Positions 1 to 5,110 of a stretch of 5,110 nucleotides of DNA are shown here, piece by piece. The stretch is taken from assembly GCA_035553355.1 (NCBI GenBank), contig DATMJW010000072.1, positions 1 to 5,110 on the forward strand, given 5' to 3'. A program made the position numbers and the translations under genes. Source of the DNA: Gaiellasilicea sp035553355. GTDB lineage: Bacteria; Actinomycetota; Thermoleophilia; Gaiellales; Gaiellaceae. Numbering within the stretch: the stretch's first letter is position 1; the number at the start of each line of letters is the position of its first letter. The notes below the pieces were generated by a model. The model did not search any database and was not told where the DNA came from. It saw only the letters and a list, made by a program, of their open reading frames with translations.

Positions 1-1014
1 AGCCTCGTCGTGGTCGATGCAGACGTCCTCGGCCGCCGCCGTACCGGCGACGAGACCTACGTCCTCAACCTGCTGCGCGAGCTGGGGCGCGTGGCGCCGG
101 CGGCGGGGCTTCGGATCGCGGCCGTGACGCGCCACCCGGAGTTGGTGCCACCCGGTGTCGAGCCGCTCTCGCTGACGACGCCCGTGCAGGAGTTGCGGAT
201 GCTCGTGACGCTTCCGCGGCTGCTGCGGCGGGTCGGGGCGGCGCTCGTGCACACGCAGTACGCGGTGCCGCTCCGCTCCCGGTGCCCGGCGATCGTGACG
301 ATCCACGACCTCTCGTTCGAGCGCGACGGTTCGCTGATGCCGCGCAAGGACAGGCTCGTCTTCCGCGCCGTGGTGCCGCGGGCGGCGCGGCGGGCGGCGC
401 GCGTGCTCACGGTCTCGGAGCGCACGAAGCGCGACCTCGTCGAGCTGTACCGGCTGCCGGCCGACCGCGTCGTCGTGACGCCGAATGGAGTCGACCCCGC
501 GTTCACGCTGGGCGACGGGTCGGCGCGCGGCGACTACGTCCTCGCCGTCGGTGCAGTCGAGCCGAAGAAGGGGCAGCTCGCCGCTGCGACTGCGGCGCGC
601 GCGGCGAATCTTCCGCTCGTCGTCGTCGGGCCGGTGCGCGACGAGGCGCTCGCGTCCGAACTGCGCCGGCGCGGCGCCGACCTCCGCGGCTACGTCCCGC
701 AGACGGAGCTCGTGCAGCTGTACCGCGACGCCGCGTGCCTCGTGCAGGCGTCGCGGTTCGAGGGGTTCGGGCTGCCCGTCGTCGAGGCGATGGCGTGCGG
801 CACCCCAGTCGTTGCACTCGACGAGCCCGCGCTGCGTGAGGTCGCCGGCGAGGCGGCGGTCTTCGCCGACGAGGCGGGGCTCGCGGACGCGATCCGGAGA
901 GCGATCGCGGCGCGAGAGCGGCTGCGCGCGGCCGGCTTCGAACGCGCGGCCGCCTTCAGCTGGCGTGCGACCGCCGAGCGCACGCTCGAGGTCTACCGCG
1001 AGGCGCTCGCGTGA
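1..1014 (+). CDS. Glycosyltransferase family 4 (GT-B fold), 5' end outside window
   Basis: Likely cytoplasmic, membrane-associated retaining glycosyltransferase that moves a sugar from a nucleotide-sugar to a growing lipid-linked glycan. Numbered from the GTG at position 10, the visible protein has 334 residues. The N-terminal acceptor half carries VVVDADVLG and a TGDETYV loop, then VTIHDLSFE (about 96-104). The C-terminal donor half has PNGVDPAF (158-165), GAVEPKKG (181-188) and the family signature EGFGLPVVEAMACGTPVV (251-268), which contains the E-x7-E pair E251/E259. The reading frame is open to base 1 and encodes SLV before the GTG. The first beta-strand (LVVVDADVL) is completed only by those residues, so I think the true start lies a few codons upstream and that GTG at 10 is internal. 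It overlaps the next gene by 4 bp (GTGA), so the two are probably co-transcribed. The family is certain; donor and acceptor sugars cannot be read from sequence. Mannosyl- or other hexosyltransferase is plausible. Confidence 0.93.
   Translation, partial: SLVVVDADVLGRRRTGDETYVLNLLRELGRVAPAAGLRIAAVTRHPELVPPGVEPLSLTTPVQELRMLVTLPRLLRRVGAALVHTQYAVPLRSRCPAIVTIHDLSFERDGSLMPRKDRLVFRAVVPRAARRAARVLTVSERTKRDLVELYRLPADRVVVTPNGVDPAFTLGDGSARGDYVLAVGAVEPKKGQLAAATAARAANLPLVVVGPVRDEALASELRRRGADLRGYVPQTELVQLYRDAACLVQASRFEGFGLPVVEAMACGTPVVALDEPALREVAGEAAVFADEAGLADAIRRAIAARERLRAAGFERAAAFSWRATAERTLEVYREALA
1000..1003 (+). promoter_or_regulatory. Probable ribosome binding site for the GT2 gene
   Basis: GAGG lies 7 bases before the GTG start at 1011, inside the last codons of the upstream glycosyltransferase gene. 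The spacing suits a Shine-Dalgarno element and supports GTG 1011 as the start, although the 4-bp overlap could also allow re-initiation by terminating ribosomes. The match is short and could be chance in GC-rich DNA. Confidence 0.4.
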
Positions 1015-1769
1015 CCGTCTCGGCCGTCGTCGTCTCGCACGGGCACGCGCGCGAGCTCGAGGAGTCGCTGCCGGCGCTCGCGCCCCAGGTCGACGACCTC
1101 GTCGTGATCGCGAACCTGCGGGGGAGCGTCGGCGCCGTGCCGGAGGGGACGCGCGTCGTCGAGAACGCGTCGCCGAAGACGTTCGCGGCGAACGTGAACG
1201 CCGGCGTCGCGGCGACGACCGGCGAGTACGTCGTCGTCTCGAACCCCGATGCCGTGCCCGAGGCCGGTGCGATCGGAGAACTCGTCGCGTTCGCCGACGC
1301 CCATCCGCGCGCAGGGCTCGTCGGGCCACTCGTCTTCTGGCCCGACGGGACGTGGCAGCCCTCGCTGCGCCGCTTCCCGACGGTCGTCGGGACGATCTGG
1401 CGCCGCACGCCGCTGCGACTCGTCCGGGCGCCGTACGAGCACCAGGTGGCGCATTACGGGACGCGGCCGACGGAGCCGGTACAGGGCGACTGGCTGCTCG
1501 GCGGCGCCTGTCTTCTGATGCGCCGCTCGATGCTCGACGAGGTAGGCGGCTGGGACGCCGGCTACCGCCATTACGTCGAGGACATCGACGTCGCCTATCG
1601 CGCGGCGAAGGCGGGGTGGGAGCGGTGGCTCGTCCCCGCTGCCGTCGTGCACCACGCCTACGCCGCAGTGATCGACAAGCGGTTCCTCAGCCGCCACACC
1701 CTGTGGCACCTGCGCGGGATGCTCCGCTTCGTCAGGAAGCATCCGGAGCGGCTGCTCGCGCTCCGCTAG
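1011..1769 (+). CDS. Glycosyltransferase family 2 (rhamnosyltransferase-like, GT-A fold)
   Basis: Likely inverting nucleotide-sugar glycosyltransferase acting in the cytoplasm on a lipid-linked glycan; 252 residues. It begins with the GT-A strand TVSAVVVSHG. The stretch FAANVNAGVAATTGEYVVV leads into SNPDA (77-81), the acidic metal/nucleotide motif in the NPD form seen in WbbL-type rhamnosyltransferases. The acceptor/catalytic part follows: GDWLLGGACLLMRR (159-172), then GGWDAGYRHYVEDIDVAYR (179-197) with the E190-D191 pair expected to hold the catalytic base, and HH at 214-215. The tail RFVRKHPERLLAL is basic and amphipathic, perhaps membrane-contacting. Start: GTG at 1011 overlaps the upstream stop (GTGA) and gives the correct first strand. 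Oddities: it is shorter than many family members, and the usual V-x-D-N-x-S motif after strand 2 reads VVIANLRGS, with the Asp missing. The stop is TAG within a CTAG shared with the convergent gene. Sugar specificity is unknown; rhamnosyl transfer is only the closest family likeness. Confidence 0.92.
   Translation: MTVSAVVVSHGHARELEESLPALAPQVDDLVVIANLRGSVGAVPEGTRVVENASPKTFAANVNAGVAATTGEYVVVSNPDAVPEAGAIGELVAFADAHPRAGLVGPLVFWPDGTWQPSLRRFPTVVGTIWRRTPLRLVRAPYEHQVAHYGTRPTEPVQGDWLLGGACLLMRRSMLDEVGGWDAGYRHYVEDIDVAYRAAKAGWERWLVPAAVVHHAYAAVIDKRFLSRHTLWHLRGMLRFVRKHPERLLALR
1744..1765. terminator. Candidate hairpin at the convergent gene ends
   Basis: A perfect 7-bp inverted repeat, CGGAGCG (1744-1750) and CGCTCCG (1759-1765), encloses an 8-base loop and ends one base before the shared CTAG stop. 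It is the only structured element I found at the point where the two transcription units collide, and could act on RNA from either strand. No T-run follows on either side, so it is not a classical intrinsic terminator. It also lies inside the last codons of the GT2 gene, and such stems arise by chance in GC-rich DNA. Confidence 0.22.
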
Positions 1770-3889
1770 CCGATCGGGATGAAGCCGAACCCGACCTGAG
1801 CGCCGAGCTCGCGCGGGTCGGGGCTCGACGGGTCGAGCTCGCGCGGAACGAACGTCGGCTCGACCGTGACCACGACGTGAAACGGCACTCGAGCCCGGAG
1901 GACAACGGTTTGGATGGCACACGGACGGAGGATCACCCGTTGCTGCGCTTCGACTCTTCCTATCGCCGGCTGCTTGTCGCTCCCGATCGCAAGCGGCCCG
2001 ACCCGAACGTGGGCGGTCGACGTCGGGAACACGTCGCCGCACGCACCTTGCCGCGAAAGGACGATTCGCGCGAATCCGCGATCGGCGCCGTCGTCGGCGG
2101 TATAGTACGAGAAGGCTGCGCGGTTGCCCATCCACCCGTCGGGCTCGACACCCGTGCTCGCGTTCCGCAGGCGCAACGGCCCGTCCAGACGGTACAGCGT
2201 CAAACCGCGATGCGGGCCACTGACCGGTTCGCCTGCCACGTCGACTCCTTCGCGCGCGACGACCCAGCGCACTCCAGGATCCGGCGCGAGTGTGCCGTCG
2301 GTCGTGCCGAGATCCGGCGTCAGCGTCGGGGGCGGAGCCGAGCCGTCGACACTCCAGACGTGCCGGATCGACCGGTTCCAGAACTCGAGCAGCCAGACCT
2401 CGTTCGGGTCGCGCTCGAGGCGACCGAGGTAGAGCGCTTCCTCGCCGCCGGTGGCGCGGTCGACCCAGTCGACGGGCTTGATCGTCGCTTCGTCGAGCCG
2501 CTTCGAGAACTCGTTCAATCCGCGAGCGGCGTACACCTCCGACGTCAGGGACCACGAACCGACGACCACCAGAACTGTCGCGCCCATCACATTGGCGGCG
2601 ACACGCGGCCGAACGAGCTTCCGCGCGGCCAGCAGGACGACCACCGCAAGGAGCACGCCGTACAGAACGCCGCGTACCGCGTCGGCGTCCATAGCCCAGT
2701 TGCGGTTCGCGAGCGCGCCGACGGCTAGCCCGGGCGCTTCGAAGTACGGGTACTTGTCGAGGTGGAGCTCGGCGTTCGCGATCAGCCCCAGTGTGAGGAG
2801 ACCTGCGACGGCCAGCGCGCGCCGGGCATACGCCGCACGTGACAGAGCGGCGGCGGTCGCCGCGAAGAGCACCGGCACCGTGTAGATGACGTTGCGCTCG
2901 AGCACGAGTGGACCGAGCACCGTCGACAGGTACGCGCCCTTCACGCCTGCGTACGCCGTGAAGGCGACAAGAGCGGTCGCCCCCGTCACGACGAACGCGC
3001 GATCACGCGCGTTGCGCCGCAGGTGCGGAGACGCCAGAACCGCGAGCGCGCACACGAGCGGCAGCACGCCGATGCCGATGGCGACGGCACCCAATGCCCA
3101 CGTCGCATGTTCGACGACGCGCTGCTTCAGGAACCCCGTCGCGACGTACCACACCTCCGATCGATGCCCGGCGGCCGCGCTGAGGACGACGGCTCCGCCG
3201 ACGGCCAAGACGGACAGTCCGACCCAGTCGCCGCGCGTCCACTCGGTGCGCCACCTTCGCAGCGGACGGCTTCGCCACACGTGGAAGAGGACGCCGACGA
3301 GGAGGACGAGCGCGATGAGCGCCAGCTCGCCCCGCACGACCCATCCGACGGCTGCGGTGACTGCAGCGACGGCGAACGTCCATCGTGTCGGGTGCGCGAC
3401 GTAGCGCGCGACGAGCCAGAGGCCGAGCGTCGCCACCGGATACGCGAGCGGCTCCTGCATCAGATAGGGCGCGTACGCGAGTGGCGGCGCGGCCACGCTG
3501 GCGATACCCGCTGCGACTGCCCATGGGCGCGAAGCGACGAAACGCGCGAGTGCGTAGGCCGGGAACAGCGCCGCCGTCATCGCGAGAACGCCCACGAGCT
3601 TCACTGCCTCCCATGCGGCCTTCGAGTCGTCGATCCACCACGTCGGCGCGAGGACGTACGCGTAGAGGCTCTCGAATCCGTACGGCTCGCCTCGTCTTCC
3701 CGGTGCGCCGGTCTCGGCGATCGAGCGCGAGATCTGCGCCAGTTGGATCTCGTCGACGAAGATGGTCGGAGACAGCCGCCCTGCTGCCTGCCACGCGTAG
3801 AGCGCGCTCAGCCCGAGGTACGCGACGGCGAGTACGAACGCCGCGCCACGGCCGCTGAGCCGATTGTGCTCAGAGGCGCGTTGCGTCAC
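1766..3889 (-). CDS. GT-C-like polytopic membrane glycosyltransferase with large C-terminal domain
   Basis: Probable membrane glycosyltransferase of the GT39/ArnT/PMT type, which uses polyprenyl-phosphate sugars at the outer membrane face; 707 residues. About 12-13 hydrophobic segments fill residues 15-450. After the first comes PTIFVDEIQLAQISRSIAE (41-59), whose D46-E47 sits where GT-C enzymes carry their catalytic acid in the first outer loop; QEPLAYP (145-151) begins another segment. Residues about 451-707 have no membrane segment and look beta-rich, with DGWMG (584-588) and two cysteines (C617, C657) that could form a disulfide if the domain is outside the cell. Start: GTG at 3889 overlaps the upstream stop as GTGA. 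An in-frame ATG at 3982 would add 31 Arg-rich residues and overlap the upstream gene by 97 bp, so I rejected it. No strong Shine-Dalgarno is visible, which suggests translational coupling. The stop is TAG inside CTAG. GT-C membership rests on topology and the DE motif; without a profile search, a membrane protein of other function remains possible. Confidence 0.82.
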   Translation of the reverse strand: MTQRASEHNRLSGRGAAFVLAVAYLGLSALYAWQAAGRLSPTIFVDEIQLAQISRSIAETGAPGRRGEPYGFESLYAYVLAPTWWIDDSKAAWEAVKLVGVLAMTAALFPAYALARFVASRPWAVAAGIASVAAPPLAYAPYLMQEPLAYPVATLGLWLVARYVAHPTRWTFAVAAVTAAVGWVVRGELALIALVLLVGVLFHVWRSRPLRRWRTEWTRGDWVGLSVLAVGGAVVLSAAAGHRSEVWYVATGFLKQRVVEHATWALGAVAIGIGVLPLVCALAVLASPHLRRNARDRAFVVTGATALVAFTAYAGVKGAYLSTVLGPLVLERNVIYTVPVLFAATAAALSRAAYARRALAVAGLLTLGLIANAELHLDKYPYFEAPGLAVGALANRNWAMDADAVRGVLYGVLLAVVVLLAARKLVRPRVAANVMGATVLVVVGSWSLTSEVYAARGLNEFSKRLDEATIKPVDWVDRATGGEEALYLGRLERDPNEVWLLEFWNRSIRHVWSVDGSAPPPTLTPDLGTTDGTLAPDPGVRWVVAREGVDVAGEPVSGPHRGLTLYRLDGPLRLRNASTGVEPDGWMGNRAAFSYYTADDGADRGFARIVLSRQGACGDVFPTSTAHVRVGPLAIGSDKQPAIGRVEAQQRVILRPCAIQTVVLRARVPFHVVVTVEPTFVPRELDPSSPDPRELGAQVGFGFIPIG

Positions 3890-5110
3890 AGCTGTCGGGA
3901 GACTTCTGCGCGTGCCGGTGTCACGGGCGGCGGCGCAAGCTCTCTCCTGGCGATCCGGCACGGCACGCCTGCAGCGGCACACGCCTCGAGAACGTGGTTC
4001 AAGCGGTCTTCCGGCGCGTCAGGGATCGTGACGATCACTTCGTCGACGCGTCGGCTGTCGAGGATGGCGTCGGCGTTGTCGAGTGCGCCGATGACGGTCG
4101 CGACGCCGACGCGGCGGCGGCGGACCTGCGGGTTGTCGTCGAGGTACCCGATGACGCGTACGTCCGTCGCCTCTCCGAGTTCCCGCGCGATGCCGCGGCC
4201 GGCGCGTCCCGCACCGACGACGAGGACGCGGCGCGCGGCGGTGGAGGCGCGCCGGCGAGCGACGCGGAGAAGTAGCCGCGAGGCCCCGACCAGGAACAGA
4301 CAGAACAACGCGTCGACGAAGAACACTGCCGGCGGGAGCCCCTGGAAGCCGCGCCAGGCCCACAGCAGGAGGAGCGCGCCGAGTTCGGACGCGATGGTCG
4401 CAGCTGCGAGCGCGACGGCATCGCGGGTGCCGGCGAACCTCCACACGCGGCGGTAGACGCCGGCGGCGACGTAGGCGACGTAGCGGGCACCGAGGAGAAG
4501 CGGGAGCGCGGCGAGGAAGGAGCCCCGCTGCGCGGCGTCGCCGAGGCCGCCGACGTGGAGCAGGTATGCGACGAGGAACGAGACGCAGATGATCGCCGAG
4601 TCGACGACGATCTCGACGAGGCGCCGCGGCTGGAAGAACAGCGCGCGCAGCGGGACGTCACCTGGCGACTCGCCGCGACGGCTCTGCTCCTCGAGATCCG
4701 CAAGTGCGCTCGCGAACTGCACGAGCAGCACGAACGTCAGGAGGACCCCGAGCACCGTCACCCGCGGGTTGTTGAGCACGTTGTACGCGATGCCGGTCGC
4801 ACCGACCGTAGCGGCCACGCCGGCGAGCAGCCCCACCGCCTTCCGTTCCGACAGCCCGTAGTAGACGAGCCTGTGCGAGCTGTGGTCACGGCCGCCCTGG
4901 GAGACCGGCCGCCCCTCCAGCAAGCGGGTGACGGTCACGAGAGCCGTGTCCAGGATCGGGATGGCGAGCACGAGCAGCGGCAGCAGGATCGTCGTCAGGC
5001 TCGTCCCCGCCACCTTCCAGCTCGTCAGGAGCGCGAGGCACGCGAGCACGAAGCCGAGCACCTGGCTCCCCGAGTCGCCCATGAAGACCGCCGCCGACCG
5101 CCGCGGACGG
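3886..5110 (-). CDS. WecA/MraY-type sugar-phosphate transferase fused to CapD-like membrane and Rossmann module, N-terminus outside window
   Basis: The visible part starts inside the transferase: codons before the ATG at 5082 read RPRRSAAVF and run directly into MGDSGSQVLGF, the conserved F-M-G-D-x-G-S core of WecA/MraY enzymes, so that ATG is internal (numbered 1 here). Such enzymes transfer a sugar-1-phosphate from a UDP-sugar to polyprenyl phosphate. Next come IPILDTALVTVTRLLEGRP (41-59) and GGRDHSSHRL (63-72), matching the family's C-terminal cytoplasmic histidine loop, then hydrophobic segments near 84-101 and 108-126. After a charged linker (127-153) a second module begins: four hydrophobic segments (about 154-177, 188-206, 222-242, 252-273) with VYRRVWRF (209-216), as in CapD/WbpM N-termini. 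A nucleotide-binding Rossmann fold follows, with GAGRAG (290-295), VIGYLDDNP (310-318) and VDEVIVTIPD (346-355). The protein ends at residue 398, right after this fold; the SDR dehydratase domain of true CapD proteins is absent. GTGA overlap with the following GT-C gene implies one operon. Domain assignments are strong; the role of the second module is unknown. Confidence 0.9.
   Translation of the reverse strand, partial: RPRRSAAVFMGDSGSQVLGFVLACLALLTSWKVAGTSLTTILLPLLVLAIPILDTALVTVTRLLEGRPVSQGGRDHSSHRLVYYGLSERKAVGLLAGVAATVGATGIAYNVLNNPRVTVLGVLLTFVLLVQFASALADLEEQSRRGESPGDVPLRALFFQPRRLVEIVVDSAIICVSFLVAYLLHVGGLGDAAQRGSFLAALPLLLGARYVAYVAAGVYRRVWRFAGTRDAVALAAATIASELGALLLLWAWRGFQGLPPAVFFVDALFCLFLVGASRLLLRVARRRASTAARRVLVVGAGRAGRGIARELGEATDVRVIGYLDDNPQVRRRRVGVATVIGALDNADAILDSRRVDEVIVTIPDAPEDRLNHVLEACAAAGVPCRIARRELAPPPVTPARAEVSRQL

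Noticed and set aside
2101..2106. TATAGT, resembling a -10 promoter box
   Set aside because: It falls in Tyr-Tyr-Thr codons of the GT-C gene, no -35 partner at suitable spacing stands out, and there is no gene for it to drive in the plus direction.
993..2555. 520-codon open frame on the minus strand
   Set aside because: Antisense to GT2 and out of frame with the GT-C gene; low-complexity Arg-rich composition and no recognisable family.
485..2728. 747-codon open frame on the plus strand
   Set aside because: It crosses the GT4 and GT2 genes and the convergent GT-C gene in another frame, is extremely Arg/Ala-rich with no domain motif, and is explained by lack of stops in GC-rich DNA.
3890..3982. 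Upstream ATG start for the GT-C gene adding 31 residues
   Set aside because: The extra residues are Arg/Ala-rich and not family-like, and they overlap the conserved-frame end of the fusion gene by 97 bp. The GTG at 3889 forms a clean GTGA junction.
3023..4456. 477-codon open frame on the plus strand
   Set aside because: Antisense to both leftward genes and running across their junction; charged, low-complexity composition, while the opposite strand shows clear membrane segments and Rossmann motifs.
5080..5082. ATG as the start of the fusion gene
   Set aside because: It is the Met of the MGDSGS core motif; the frame stays open upstream to the window edge and encodes the expected preceding AAVF, so the gene begins outside the window.
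1..5110. Mobile element, CRISPR array, tRNA or rRNA
   Set aside because: No transposase-like frame, terminal inverted repeats, regularly spaced repeats or RNA-gene signatures were seen, and real coding sequence occupies essentially all bases.

Overview
The window is a very GC-rich, gene-packed piece of a bacterial surface-polysaccharide (cell-envelope glycan) locus. Strong G/C preference at third codon positions, GTG starts and Ala/Arg/Val-rich proteins point to a high-GC actinobacterium. The style of the membrane proteins and of the glycosyltransferase N-terminus resembles Thermoleophilia (Gaiellales/Solirubrobacterales), but that taxon is a recollection-based inference and not proven by any marker in the window.

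Layout: two genes run rightward (1-1769) and two run leftward (5110-1766), meeting tail to tail. Rightward: a GT-B fold family 4 glycosyltransferase (5' end just outside the window), then a short GT-A fold family 2 glycosyltransferase of the rhamnosyltransferase type. Leftward, in order of transcription: a fusion protein whose N-terminal part (cut by the window edge) is a WecA/MraY-type polyprenyl-phosphate sugar-1-phosphate transferase and whose C-terminal part is the membrane plus first Rossmann module of a CapD/WbpM-type nucleotide-sugar enzyme; then a ~707-residue polytopic GT-C-like membrane glycosyltransferase with a large non-membrane C-terminal domain. Essentially every base is coding: each of the three gene junctions is a 4-bp overlap (GTGA, GTGA, and a palindromic CTAG that is the stop codon on both strands). 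No RNA genes, mobile elements, CRISPR arrays or stretches of non-coding DNA were seen.

How the genes could work together (inference): the WecA-like half of the fusion would load the first sugar-phosphate onto a polyprenyl carrier at the inner face of the membrane, the GT4 and GT2 enzymes would extend the lipid-linked glycan from nucleotide-sugars in the cytoplasm, and the GT-C protein would add sugars from a polyprenyl-phosphate donor on the outer face. The most unusual item is the fusion protein, which keeps the membrane and NAD-type Rossmann part of a CapD-like enzyme but has no catalytic dehydratase domain. I see no clear sign of a completely new system; the rest is an ordinary glycan locus with some unusual details.
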